60,537 bases of DNA from Papillibacter sp. Lineage in GTDB: Bacteria; Bacillota; Clostridia; Oscillospirales; Oscillospiraceae. Position 1 is the first letter of the stretch. Each line of letters starts with the position of its first letter. The DNA is taken from positions 1 through 60,537 of the forward strand of contig DUPW01000132.1 in the NCBI GenBank assembly GCA_012838125.1, read 5' to 3'. Positions 40,735-50,155 of the stretch are shown one piece after another. A program made the translations under genes and the position numbers. The notes under the pieces are model-generated. The model worked only from the letters and a program-made list of their open reading frames with translations, searched no databases and was not told the origin of the DNA.

Positions 40735-41031
40735 CTATCTGAATAGCCGCGCGAAGAACCCGCCGCCGGACTGCTTGATGGTGTCCTCGTATTCCAGCTT
40801 GTCGATTTCCCCTTCCAGAATGACGTCGCCGCTGTCGAGGCTCAGCTTCTCAATGCGCAAATCCCTTCCCCGGACAAATAAAACACCCTGTGAGGTGCTC
40901 ATAATAATCTCGTTTTCATCAAAGCTCTCCACATCGTCCACGCCGGAGACGGAAAGCCGCCTCCGCCCCTCCATAATCACGTTGTGGGGCGGCTCCACCG
41001 CTTTATACCGCTCGTCATAAGCCATTGCCAT
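40735..41031 (-). CDS. yabP: Sporulation protein YabP
   Basis: PHNVIMEGRRRLSVSGVDDVESFDENEIIMSTSQGVLFVRGRDLRIEKLSLDSGDVILEGEIDKLEY. Confidence 0.9.
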   Translation of the reverse strand: MAMAYDERYKAVEPPHNVIMEGRRRLSVSGVDDVESFDENEIIMSTSQGVLFVRGRDLRIEKLSLDSGDVILEGEIDKLEYEDTIKQSGGGFFARLFR

Positions 41032-41164
41032 AAGCACCCATCCTTTCCATATCGTCTCGTAGGGCCCACTCGCCCGGCATGCGTTTCCGCTACCATGTAT
41101 ATGCAAAGGACGGGCGATTATTATTCCCCCAATGAATTTTCCGGACGAGACATCATTTCACCGC

Positions 41165-41193
41165 TTTACAGGTCGGCATGAGTTTGGTATAAT
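41165..41193 (+). promoter_or_regulatory. Promoter of tRNA-Arg (TTTACA-17-TATAAT)
   Basis: tttaca ggtcggcatgagtttgg tataat. Confidence 0.7.
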
Positions 41194-41237
41194 AGCCGAG
41201 TGCCAAGTTAAAGTCGGCCTTAAGCCGCCGTTAATTC

Positions 41238-41311
41238 GCGCCCGTAGCTCAGTTGGATAGAGCGTCAGACTCCGACTCTGAAGGCCGCTGGTTCGACTCC
41301 AGTCGGGCGTA
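41238..41311 (+). tRNA. tRNA-Arg (anticodon CCG), CCA not encoded
   Basis: Cloverleaf by hand: GCGCCCG/CGGGCGT acceptor, GCTC/GAGC D-stem, TCAGA-CTCCGAC-TCTGA anticodon arm, GCTGG-TTCGACT-CCAGT T-arm. Confidence 0.93.
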
Positions 41312-41317
41312 CTATAT

Positions 41318-41355
41318 AACCCCCGCAGTCAGAAATGACCGCGGGGGTTTGTTTT
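41318..41355 (+). terminator. Terminator of tRNA-Arg
   Basis: aacccccgc...gcgggggtt followed by tgtttt. Confidence 0.75.
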
Positions 41356-41554
41356 GACTGAAACACGCAGCCGGATGCGCCGGCCATTTGTCATAAACGG
41401 CAAAACGGGGCGAAGGTGGAAAGCCCCATATTAGCTGCGTGACTGATTATAACAGCCGGAGACGCCATTGCGTTTCCGGCTGTCTTTTGCTGGCATTGTA
41501 TGGATTTTTCGAAATGCCGCCCTGATGTAGCCGGCAAAGCTGCGCTCTCCGCTC

Positions 41555-42544
41555 CTACTTCGCCAGCGCCTCCTTCATGGCGCGGACGTAGTCGGCTTCT
41601 GCGCGGCGGCCGACGGAAATCATCGGGTTCATGTCAAAGCCATGGGTGCAGCCGGGGTAGATGTGGTACTCCACCGTCACCCCCGCCTGGGACAGGCGCG
41701 TGACGTAATCCGTCGTCTCGTCCCGGAAGAGGTCCAGCTCCCCCACGAAGGTGTACGTGGGCGGCAGACCCGAGAGGTCCTGCGCCCGGGCCGGCGCCGC
41801 GTAAATGGGCACATCGTCGCTCCCGTACAGGTCCCCGAGATACGCCTTCCAGCCAAACTCGTTCTTTTCCCGGTTCCACAGCCGCTGATCCGTAAACTCG
41901 TAGCTTGAGGGGGTGATGTTGCGGTCGTCAATCATGGGATAAAGGGGCGCCTGAAAAGCAAGCTTCGGGTAGCCCCGGTCCCGGGCGAGAAGGGCAAGGC
42001 CGGCTGTGAGTCCCCCGCCGGCACTGCCGCCGGTGACGGCCAGGCGCTCTGTGTCCACCCCCAGCTCCACCGCGTTGTCCGCCATCCACTTCAGCGCCGC
42101 GTAACAGTCCTCCAGCGGCCCGGGGTACGCCGTCTCCGGCGCGAGGCGGTAATCCACGGAGACCACGACGCATCCCACTTCCTTTGCAAGGCGGGCGCAG
42201 GAGCCGTCCGTCATTTCCGGGTCACCCACGATGTAGCCGCCCCCGTGTATGTACAAAATGCCGGGAAGCGCTTCCTTCTTCTCCTTCGGCTCATAGATGC
42301 GAACCTTCACCTCCGGATCTCCCGGTGCGCCCGGCACGGTGCGGTTTGTGATGAGGACGTCCGGGTCGCTTACCGGGCCGAAGCCCGCCATCATGCTGTT
42401 CATCATCCCACGAAGCCTCGGCAGCCCTTCCAGCGTAAAGGTGGAAGGGGGCGTAGCCTCGAACTGCTCCCGCAGCTCGGGGTGGATGCGGCGGCTGTCC
42501 AGTTTCGTCTCCTGAATCGTTTCGGTGCTGCTCCTGTTGTCCAT
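41555..42544 (-). CDS. Alpha/beta hydrolase (HSL-type esterase/lipase)
   Basis: YIHGGGYIVGDPEMTDGSCARLAKEVGCVVVSVDYRLAPE; GGSAGGGLTAGLAL. Confidence 0.93.
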   Translation of the reverse strand: MDNRSSTETIQETKLDSRRIHPELREQFEATPPSTFTLEGLPRLRGMMNSMMAGFGPVSDPDVLITNRTVPGAPGDPEVKVRIYEPKEKKEALPGILYIHGGGYIVGDPEMTDGSCARLAKEVGCVVVSVDYRLAPETAYPGPLEDCYAALKWMADNAVELGVDTERLAVTGGSAGGGLTAGLALLARDRGYPKLAFQAPLYPMIDDRNITPSSYEFTDQRLWNREKNEFGWKAYLGDLYGSDDVPIYAAPARAQDLSGLPPTYTFVGELDLFRDETTDYVTRLSQAGVTVEYHIYPGCTHGFDMNPMISVGRRAEADYVRAMKEALAK

Positions 42545-42780
42545 AAACACCATCCTCGTTTTTTCAATTTATACTTAATTTACCATACATATCCGGTCAA
42601 ATCAACCAAATAGGCCGCGTTTTGGATGGGGCACAGCGATTTTAAGCCGCAATAATGACGGAAACGGGCGGGTTTTGTCTCATTTCGCCCTGTTTTAAAG
42701 GGCACTGCGAAGGGGCGTCCAATTTCTCCCGGCGGTACGAAAAAAACATGCCGAATTCAGCTTGCAGCGCGGAATAGGTG

Positions 42781-42809
42781 TTGCACGGTTGCATAAGAAA
42801 TGGTATCAT
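42781..42809 (+). promoter_or_regulatory. Promoter of SDR gene (TTGCAC-17-TATCAT)
   Basis: ttgcac ggttgcataagaaatgg tatcat. Confidence 0.6.
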
Positions 42810-42853
42810 GAGCATAAATATTCCACTACTAAAGGGTACAAGGAGCGAACAAT

Positions 42854-43867
42854 ATGAAAGAGTTTGCAGGCAAAATCGCATTTATTACCGGTGGCGCTTC
42901 CGGCGCTGGCTTCGGACAGGCTCAAATCTTCTCCGAAGCGGGCATGAAAGTTGTCATCGCCGACATCCGCGACGATCACCTGGAAGAAGCCAAGGCCTAC
43001 TTTGCGGAAAAGGGCGCGGATGTTCATGTCATCAAGCTCGACGTTACCGACCGTGAAGGCTGGGCCAAAGCGGCGGACGAAGTCGAGAAAGTCTATGGCT
43101 CCACGGTTGACCTTCTCATCCTCACCGCCGGCGTCAACGTGTTCGGCCCCGCCGAAGCCACTACATACGACGACTTTGACTGGGTCACCAGCGTTTGCTA
43201 CGGTGGCGTCGTCAACGGTCTCGTCACATTCGTTCCCCGCATGATTAAGGCCGGCAAGAAGGGCCACATCGCCTCCACCGTTTCCTGGGGCGCCTTCGGC
43301 GCAGGCCCGACGACGGCCCCCTACTCCGCCGCGAAGGCCGCCGCCCTCAACCTCCTCGAGAGCTATTTCGTGGCCCTCAAGCCCTACGGCATCGGCGTGA
43401 CGGCTCTGTGCCCCGCCAACATCCGCTCCAGAATCTATGAAACGGCTCTGAAAAACCGTCCCGAGAAGTTCAAGAACACCGGCTACAACGTCAACGAGGA
43501 GACCCAGCAGTTCCTCGCCTCCATCCACGAAAAGGGCATGGACCCGCGGGTTCTCGCCGAGTGGCTGAAGAATGGCATCGAAAACGAGCAGTTCCTTGTG
43601 GTTCCCTATCCCAGCGGCCCGCGCATGGTGGAGCTGGCTCTCTCCCGCTTTGTGGACTACGCCAGCCCCGAGGGCATGAAGCGCCTCGAGGAGAAGGCCA
43701 AGCAGCCGCCCACGGAAGAAGAGCTCCAGCACATCGCCGAAAGAGAAGGCTACGACGCCTCCAAGGGCATTGTCAACGCCGCTCCCATGAATTTCAAAGA
43801 TGTGGGCTTCGGCAAAGCCAGAAGCGACCTCGACTGGGTCGACCCGAACAAGAAAGCCAAGCAGTAA
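42854..43867 (+). CDS. Short-chain dehydrogenase/reductase
   Basis: FITGGASGAGFGQAQIFSEAGMKVVIADIRDDHLEEA; SAAKAAALNLLESYFVAL (YxxxK). Confidence 0.93.
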   Translation: MKEFAGKIAFITGGASGAGFGQAQIFSEAGMKVVIADIRDDHLEEAKAYFAEKGADVHVIKLDVTDREGWAKAADEVEKVYGSTVDLLILTAGVNVFGPAEATTYDDFDWVTSVCYGGVVNGLVTFVPRMIKAGKKGHIASTVSWGAFGAGPTTAPYSAAKAAALNLLESYFVALKPYGIGVTALCPANIRSRIYETALKNRPEKFKNTGYNVNEETQQFLASIHEKGMDPRVLAEWLKNGIENEQFLVVPYPSGPRMVELALSRFVDYASPEGMKRLEEKAKQPPTEEELQHIAEREGYDASKGIVNAAPMNFKDVGFGKARSDLDWVDPNKKAKQ

Positions 43868-43877
43868 GACAAAACGC

Positions 43878-43911
43878 AAAACAGCCGCCTTTGATAGGCG
43901 GCTGTTTTTTA
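43878..43911 (+). terminator. Terminator of SDR gene
   Basis: aaacagccgcct ttgat aggcggctgttttttt. Confidence 0.85.
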
Positions 43912-44174
43912 CGCCCTTCCCCCACAAAGCCGCCTTGCATTTCTCCATATAATGCGAAAAGACCCGGAGCAAGTCCGGGCCTTTCGGAAGAGAGGGAGTT
44001 TTCCAGCATAACTCATTGCGGCCGTTCGGCGAGGTTTGTGAAGAGGAATTGAAAGAGGAGGGGGGATGCGATAAAAAAGAGAGGTTTTTCCTGGTTGAAG
44101 CCGTGCCGCAATTTACCTTTAGAATAACGTCCACTTCTTGCCGTTGTGTGAATAGAATTTAAAAAATGTGTGAA

Positions 44175-44203
44175 CAAAGGCGCCGGTTATTCCGGCGCCT
44201 TTT
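44175..44203 (-). terminator. Terminator hairpin overlapping the 3' end of the histidine kinase CDS
   Basis: aaaggcgccgg ttatt ccggcgccttt; stop codon lies in the loop. Confidence 0.65.
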
Positions 44204-45629
44204 GGCTGGCGAGAGTCAGTGTGAAGGTAAAGGTGGTTACCCCGCCCGCGCTGGTGACGGTGATGTCCTCGTTGTGGTTGTTGAGGATGGCTTTGACGAT
44301 ATACAGCCCCAGGCCGGCGCCGTCCCGATTTTCGCTGCGGGAGCGGTCCTTTTTGTGGAAGCGCTCGAAGATGAGGGGGATTTCCTCCGGCGGAATCTCC
44401 TCCCCCGTGTTTTCCACGGAGATATACGCCTTCTGCCCCTGTTTCCACAGGCAAAAACGCAGGGTGGTCCCTTCCCGGGCGAATTTCACGGCGTTGTCGG
44501 CGAGATTGTACGTCACCTGCGTGATGGCGTCCATATCGCCCCGGGTCATCACCGGCTCCTCCGGCAGTTCCACCGCCACGTCCAGCTTTTTCTCCTCGAT
44601 TCGCCCGCTCAGGCCCACTAGGGCAAGACGAATCGTCTCGCTGGCGTCGAAGGATTTGCGCAAAAGCTCCTCGGGTTTTGTGTTCTGGATGCGGGACATG
44701 CTCAGCATGGTGCGCACTAGGCGGCTTAAACGCTTCGTCTCGGAGGAGATAACCTCAAGGTACCTGCTCTGACTCTCTGGCGGGATGGTGCCGTCAAGGA
44801 TGCCGTCTGTAAAGCCGGAGATGGTGGTCATTGGCGTCTTAAGCTCGTGGGAGACGTTGGCGATAAAATCCCGCCGGAGGGTCTCAAGCCGCTCCAGAGA
44901 GTCAGCCATTGAGTTAAAAGCCTCCGTGAGCTGGCCGATTTCGTCGTCCCGCCCCTCCGATTTGACGCGGACGGAGAAGTCACCGTGGGCAAAGCGGCGC
45001 GCCGCCCGGGCCATTTCGTTTAAGGGCCGCGCCTGCTTTTTCGTGGTGTAGTACGTGATAATAAAGGTGGCAAACAGAACGCCCAGGGAGATAAGCATAA
45101 AAATGCCCGTAAACTTCCGCCAAATCGCAATCATATCTCGGGCGTCGGCGGAGACGAAGACATAGCTTCCCGGCCCCCTGCCCGAGGCAAGGCGAAAGGC
45201 GGCGCCGATGACGTGCCGGGCCTCCTGATAGACGCCCCCCAAATCCGTAATCCAGCTGAAGTCCTGACCGCTCTCCACCGCCTGCAGCGCCGTAAAGGGC
45301 ACGACTCTCCCCAGCTCGCTGGACATGAGGGACATGTCTGAGGTGGAGACGATGGCGCCCGTCTCGTCGGCAATCATGATGTCAAACCCGCTCATCTTGG
45401 CAAAGGAGGCCAAGGAAATCCGCAGCTCAAAGCTGGTGACGGGATAGCTGTTCGTCATGGCCGAGGCGTAGCGCACCACTTCCTCCGCCGTACTGCTCAT
45501 GGCCTTCTGCCGCTCCCGCAGGATAAGGCGGTAGCTCCAGACGAAGAACATGCTGGTGAGAATCAAAAAGGCGAGGAATACGATGCAGGTTGTGACGAGG
45601 TAGTTCTTAAAATAGAGACTCTTTTTCAT
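44187..45629 (-). CDS. Sensor histidine kinase (HAMP + HATPase)
   Basis: RRDFIANVSHELKTPMTTISGFTDGILDGTIP; NLADNAVKFAREGT; DGAGLGLYIVKAILNNH. Confidence 0.95.
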   Translation of the reverse strand: MKKSLYFKNYLVTTCIVFLAFLILTSMFFVWSYRLILRERQKAMSSTAEEVVRYASAMTNSYPVTSFELRISLASFAKMSGFDIMIADETGAIVSTSDMSLMSSELGRVVPFTALQAVESGQDFSWITDLGGVYQEARHVIGAAFRLASGRGPGSYVFVSADARDMIAIWRKFTGIFMLISLGVLFATFIITYYTTKKQARPLNEMARAARRFAHGDFSVRVKSEGRDDEIGQLTEAFNSMADSLERLETLRRDFIANVSHELKTPMTTISGFTDGILDGTIPPESQSRYLEVISSETKRLSRLVRTMLSMSRIQNTKPEELLRKSFDASETIRLALVGLSGRIEEKKLDVAVELPEEPVMTRGDMDAITQVTYNLADNAVKFAREGTTLRFCLWKQGQKAYISVENTGEEIPPEEIPLIFERFHKKDRSRSENRDGAGLGLYIVKAILNNHNEDITVTSAGGVTTFTFTLTLASQKAPE

Positions 45630-46318
45630 GCGTCCTTCAGCTCAAATTTGTAGCCGACGCCCCACACCGTCTTAAGGGACCACTTCTCGCTGACGTTTTC
45701 CAGCTTCTCCCGCAGGCGCTTGATGTGCACGTCCACGGTTCGCGAGTCGCCGAAATAGTCAAAGCCCCAGACTTCGTCGAGGAGCTGATTGCGGGTGTAG
45801 ACCCGGTTGGGGGAAGAGGCGAGGTGGAAAAGAAGCTCCATCTCCTTCGGCGGCGTGTCCACTTTTTCCCCGTCCACAATCAGCTCAAAGGCGTCCATGT
45901 CGATGACAAGTTTGTCAAACACGAGCTTGCGCTCGGCCTGATGGGTGTCCGCCTGATACCGCCGCATGACGGCGTGGATACGGGCGATGAGTTCCTTTAC
46001 GTCAAAGGGCTTGACGACGTAGTCGTCCGCCCCCATCTCAAGGCCGGAGATTTTGTCGTAGGAGTCGTCTTTCGCCGTGAGCATAATGATGGGCACGTTG
46101 GACATGCTGCGAATCTCGCGGCAGACGGCCCACCCGTCCATCACCGGAAGCATGATGTCCAGCAGGACAAGGTCCGGCTTCACCCGCTCAAACTCCGTGA
46201 TGGCCTTGCCCCCGTTCTCCGCGGTGTACACCGAGAAGCCCTCTTTTTCGAGGTAGAGGCGAAGCAGCTCCGTAATATTGCTGTCGTCTTCCACGACGAG
46301 GATTTTCTTGCCGGGCAA
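45626..46318 (-). CDS. OmpR/PhoB-family response regulator
   Basis: KILVVEDDSNITELLRLYLEKEGF; winged helix RVYTRNQLLDEVWGFDYFGDSRTVDVHIKRLREKL. Confidence 0.96.
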   Translation of the reverse strand: MPGKKILVVEDDSNITELLRLYLEKEGFSVYTAENGGKAITEFERVKPDLVLLDIMLPVMDGWAVCREIRSMSNVPIIMLTAKDDSYDKISGLEMGADDYVVKPFDVKELIARIHAVMRRYQADTHQAERKLVFDKLVIDMDAFELIVDGEKVDTPPKEMELLFHLASSPNRVYTRNQLLDEVWGFDYFGDSRTVDVHIKRLREKLENVSEKWSLKTVWGVGYKFELKDA

Positions 46319-46489
46319 ACTGACACCCCCTTCTTGGGTTCATGTCCGCGTAAAAGCGGCGTTTTTATCTGTTTTCATCTTAATTTTTCTGCGGCGGCCT
46401 TTGGTGAATAATTTGTAAACCTCAACAAAAAGCGGCGCAGACCTTGCGCCGCGCCGCGGGTAAACGCACCGCCCGGCGCGTTTCACACT

Positions 46490-46936
46490 CTATTTCTTCG
46501 GCTCTTTCCGAAAGACGAAGAACTTGCTCAAAACATAGTTTGCAATGATGACGAGAACGATGGCCTCGATTTTGCCAAGCTGCTCGTTCTGCCCGAGCCG
46601 ATTCACGAATAGGTAGACGGCCCCCACTTCAAGGGCCATGGTGGCAAGCCGCGCCCCCAGAAAGCGCGCCGATTCCAACAGAAACTGGCGAAGACGTGTC
46701 GTTTTCGAGCGAAAGACCACCACTTTGTTGGCGATATACGCGAAAAGAATCGCCACCGCCACGCTCACAATGTTACTCAGCGTCACGTCCTGCCTGAAGT
46801 ATACGGTCATCAGATAGTAGACACCGTAGTCAATGAGGGTGGTGCACCCGCCCACGGCGAGATACCGAATCGCTTCTCCGCGGGGCCCGCGGAGAAAGGA
46901 GAAAACCGCTTGTGCGGCGCGGGAAAAACCGTCCAT
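46490..46936 (-). CDS. GtrA-family membrane protein
   Basis: IRYLAVGGCTTLIDYGVYYLMTVYF...NIVSVAVAILFAYIANKVVVFRSKT; 4 TM. Confidence 0.88.
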   Translation of the reverse strand: MDGFSRAAQAVFSFLRGPRGEAIRYLAVGGCTTLIDYGVYYLMTVYFRQDVTLSNIVSVAVAILFAYIANKVVVFRSKTTRLRQFLLESARFLGARLATMALEVGAVYLFVNRLGQNEQLGKIEAIVLVIIANYVLSKFFVFRKEPKK

Positions 46937-46976
46937 GGCAGCCTGCCTTTCTTTTCTGCAAAGACTCCCTGTGGCT

Positions 46977-47219
46977 TCAGACTATTTCGCGGTACAGGGC
47001 CGGGGCGTCCTCCTTGCGCACGTGCTCCTGCACACTCGTCACCTCGACCTTGACGGTGCGCTGTCCGAGGGAGATTTCCAAAACGTCCCCCACTTTCACG
47101 TTGTAGGACGCCTTCGCCGGCCGGCCGTTCACCGTCACCCGCTCGGCGTCACAGGCCTCGTTGGCGACGGTGCGGCGCTTAATGAGCCGGGAGACCTTGA
47201 GATACTTGTCCAGACGCAT
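46977..47219 (-). CDS. rqcP: S4-domain RNA-binding protein (RqcP/YabO)
   Basis: MRLDKYLKVSRLIKRRTVANEACDAERVTVNGRPAKASYNVKVGDVLEI. Confidence 0.92.
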   Translation of the reverse strand: MRLDKYLKVSRLIKRRTVANEACDAERVTVNGRPAKASYNVKVGDVLEISLGQRTVKVEVTSVQEHVRKEDAPALYREIV

Positions 47220-47240
47220 AAAACCTCCATATCGTGAGAT

Positions 47241-47270
47241 AAAACGGTGCGAGGTTCATTCGCACCGTTT
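47241..47270 (-). terminator. Terminator of hup gene
   Basis: aaacggtgcga atgaacc tcgcaccgtttt on minus strand. Confidence 0.7.
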
Positions 47271-47305
47271 CATTTCACAGCTTACTTAACCAGATTCGGG
47301 CAGAC

Positions 47306-47581
47306 TTAAATGGATACAGCGTCTTTCAGCGCTTTACCGGCCTTAAACTGCGGAACTCTGGAGGCGGGAATCTGAATGGCTTCCTTCGTTTTCGGATTGC
47401 GGCCCGTGCGCGCGGCGCGCTCTTTCACGTCGAAAATGCCAAAGCCGACAAGCTGCACCTTTTCGCCGTTTTTCAGCGCTTCCGTAATCGCGTCAATGGC
47501 GGCGGTAAGCGCCTTTTCGCTGTCCTTCTTCGAAAGGCCCGAGTTCATCGAGATCTTGCTGATCAGTTCTGCTTTATTCAT
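47306..47581 (-). CDS. hup: HU family DNA-binding protein
   Basis: MNKAELISKISMNSGLSKKDSEKALTAAIDAITEALKNGEKVQLVGFGIFDVKERAARTGRNPKT. Confidence 0.97.
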   Translation of the reverse strand: MNKAELISKISMNSGLSKKDSEKALTAAIDAITEALKNGEKVQLVGFGIFDVKERAARTGRNPKTKEAIQIPASRVPQFKAGKALKDAVSI

Positions 47582-47638
47582 TATGTTCCGTCCTCCTATA
47601 TGCTACTGTGACTTTATGATTGATAGTATATAAAGAAA

Positions 47639-48460
47639 TCATACGCCTTTTGGGCCATAATCCTTCTTTAACGCTTCTTTTGCCTGCTCATAAAGCTTGT
47701 CCATTTCCGAAAGGGACAAATCCTCCAGCTTCACGCCTTTGCTCTCCGCCGTCTCCTCAAGCCGGCGAAAACGGGCGGTAAACTTATCGCAGGCGGCGGA
47801 AAGGGCCTGTTCCGGGTCCACTTTGAGAAACCGTGCCACGTTCACAACGGAAAACAGCACGTCCCCCAACTCCTCGAAGGCGTCGCCCCGGCCGCTGATT
47901 GCTTCGGTAAGCTCAGAGAGCTCCTCTTTGAGCTTGTCCAGCGCGCCGGAGATATCCGGCCAGTCGAATCCGGCTTCCTTCGCCGCTTTCTTCTGGAGCT
48001 TTTCCGCGCGCCACAGGGCGGGAAGGCTCTTTGCCACGGCGGCGAGGACGTCGGCCGTGGAGCCGTGCTGCTTCTCCCGGCGCTTTAATTGCTCCCAGTT
48101 GTCCAAAACCTCGCCGGTTCCGGAGACGGAAGTGTCTCCGAAGACGTGGGGGTGGCGGAAGATGAGCTTGCGCACCGTGGCGTCCGCCACGTCGTCGAAA
48201 TTGAAGTTGCCGGCCTTTTCCTCAATATCAGCGTGAAAGATGACCTGCATAAGAACGTCCCCCAGCTCTTCCTTCAAGTGCTCGGGGTCCTGATTGTCAA
48301 TGGCTTCCGCCGCTTCGTACGCCTCCTCCAGGAGGTTTCGCCGGATGCTCTCGTGGGTCTGCTCCGCGTCCCACGGACAGCCCCCCGGCCCGCGCAGAAT
48401 GGCGATGATTTTCTTCAAATCGTAGATGCCGTAACGTTCTTTGTTTTCAAAATTTACCAT
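47639..48460 (-). CDS. mazG: Nucleoside triphosphate pyrophosphohydrolase MazG
   Basis: LRGPGGCPWDAEQTHESIRRNLLEEAYEAAEAIDNQDPEHLKEELGDVLMQVIFHADIEEK. Confidence 0.96.
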   Translation of the reverse strand: MVNFENKERYGIYDLKKIIAILRGPGGCPWDAEQTHESIRRNLLEEAYEAAEAIDNQDPEHLKEELGDVLMQVIFHADIEEKAGNFNFDDVADATVRKLIFRHPHVFGDTSVSGTGEVLDNWEQLKRREKQHGSTADVLAAVAKSLPALWRAEKLQKKAAKEAGFDWPDISGALDKLKEELSELTEAISGRGDAFEELGDVLFSVVNVARFLKVDPEQALSAACDKFTARFRRLEETAESKGVKLEDLSLSEMDKLYEQAKEALKKDYGPKGV

Positions 48461-48523
48461 ACTTTCACCTGTTCTGCAAGTTGTTTCTCGCTTTTTTCAT
48501 GTATTCGTGGCGAAAAAAATGCG

Positions 48524-50155
48524 TCAATCTCTAATTCTGAGAAGATTCGCCAGCCGCTCGCCTTTCGGCAGGAGTCTCATGTCGCTGCGGGTTATGGTTC
48601 TTGTGATGATAATCAGAACGCCGTAGACGATGACGGCAACGCCTATGGCCAAAAAGAGGCACACCGTCATTGCCATTCTTCCCTGACCGAGGGCATCGTA
48701 TAAGAGCCTTTCAATGAGGCCGTAAACAGCCCACGCCGCAACGCCCATTACGGCGGTGCAGAGGGCGGGTCTTAAAAAGGCGGACAGGAGCTTCGGCCGG
48801 TCTTTCACCTTCACAAGCAGGAAAATCATATTAAGAGCCGTGATGACAAAGTAGCAGATTAAGGTGCCGAAGGGGGCTGCTTTAATGTTGATAGCGGGAT
48901 TGCCCACAAGGTACCAGTCCAAAAGAATCTGCAAAATACCGCCGACGAGGAAGGAGATGACGGGAATTTTTTCATGGCCGTTGGCCTGCAGGAGTGCTGT
49001 CGTAATCAGCTGCATGCAGACAAAGTAAGAGGCCACGCCGAAAACACGCAGCAGCGTGGGGCCAACGGGGTTGCTCCCCCAGTAGAGCACGTTGAAAATC
49101 GGGTAGGCGAGAACAGACAGGCCCACCGCCGCAGGCATGGCGATGAGATTGGTGATTTTCACGGAGGACTGCATAATATTCTGCGCCTCCCTAATGCGCC
49201 GCGCCGCAAGGGCCCCCGCCAGCGCCGGAATGATGCTGACGGACACCGGCGTGATGAGGGACGAGGGCAGAACAAGGAGCGTCAGCCCCTTGGAATACAC
49301 GCCGTAGAGGGCGACGGCCTCGGTTTCCACCAGTCCCGCCCCCGTCTGGAGGCGGCTCAACACAAAGCGCGTGTCGATAATCGTCATGATGTTCATAAAG
49401 GACGCGCCGAGGGTAATGGGGATACTCACCCGGAAGATGTTGTACAAAATCCGGCGGCGGCTGTAGGCGTCCGCCCCTTCGCTTTCGGCGATGCGGTAGG
49501 GATAGAGCCGCCTATCCATGCGGCGCTTGAGAAACACCATGGCGGGGACGGCAAGGGCAAGGCCCACCGAGACGCCGGAGATGGCCCCCGCCGCCGTTTC
49601 GGCGGAGGTGGCCCCCTGCTGAAGCAGATACCACGCCACGCCCAGGCCGATGATGAGCTTGCTCGTCACCTCCATAAGCTGCTTTGTGGCGGTGGGAATC
49701 ATGTTCTGGTGCCCCTGGCTGTACCCTTCAAAGACGGAGACGATACACACGAAGAAAATCGCCGGGGAGAGAACACGCAGTCCCCCCGCCGCCTGCGGGT
49801 TGCTCATAAACCGGGCAATCTGCTCGGAGAAGAGAAACATCATCCCCGAGAAAAACAGGCCCACGGCGGCAAAGGCCGGCAGGGCCACGGAAAAATACCG
49901 CCGAACGAGCCCGGGCCTTCCCGTGGCGGACGCGGCAGATATCTGGCGGGAGAGGGCAACAGGGATTCCGGCGGTGGAGATAGTCAGGAGGAGGGTGTAA
50001 ACGAGATACGTCACCTGAAAATGGCCTGAGCCCTCATCACCGATGAGGTTAAAAAGAGGGATTTTAAAAATTGCGCTGATGACTTTAGCCAGCACGGCTG
50101 TCGCGGCGAGTATCGCCGCACTGCGCATGTATGTTTGCTTGCTCGAGTGTTCCAA
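48524..50155 (-). CDS. spoVB: Polysaccharide biosynthesis / stage V sporulation protein B-type flippase (TTG start proposed)
   Basis: YMRSAAILAATAVLAKVISAIFKIPLFNLIGDEGSGHFQVTYLVYTLLLTISTAGIPVALSRQIS; RBS aaggaagg upstream of TTG. Confidence 0.85.
   Translation of the reverse strand: MEHSSKQTYMRSAAILAATAVLAKVISAIFKIPLFNLIGDEGSGHFQVTYLVYTLLLTISTAGIPVALSRQISAASATGRPGLVRRYFSVALPAFAAVGLFFSGMMFLFSEQIARFMSNPQAAGGLRVLSPAIFFVCIVSVFEGYSQGHQNMIPTATKQLMEVTSKLIIGLGVAWYLLQQGATSAETAAGAISGVSVGLALAVPAMVFLKRRMDRRLYPYRIAESEGADAYSRRRILYNIFRVSIPITLGASFMNIMTIIDTRFVLSRLQTGAGLVETEAVALYGVYSKGLTLLVLPSSLITPVSVSIIPALAGALAARRIREAQNIMQSSVKITNLIAMPAAVGLSVLAYPIFNVLYWGSNPVGPTLLRVFGVASYFVCMQLITTALLQANGHEKIPVISFLVGGILQILLDWYLVGNPAINIKAAPFGTLICYFVITALNMIFLLVKVKDRPKLLSAFLRPALCTAVMGVAAWAVYGLIERLLYDALGQGRMAMTVCLFLAIGVAVIVYGVLIIITRTITRSDMRLLPKGERLANLLRIRD

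Noticed and set aside
41238-41311. tRNA-Arg as the attachment site of a complete integrative element
   Set aside because: No integrase in the window and no repeat of the tRNA 3' end seen near 46.9 kb; only a synteny-based insertion idea is kept.
42806-44134. 442-aa minus-strand ORF opposite the SDR gene
   Set aside because: Antisense to a clear SDR with promoter and terminator; no recognisable domains.
48974-50029. 351-aa plus-strand ORF opposite spoVB
   Set aside because: Highly charged, His/Arg-rich antisense frame; spoVB has a coherent multi-TM sequence.
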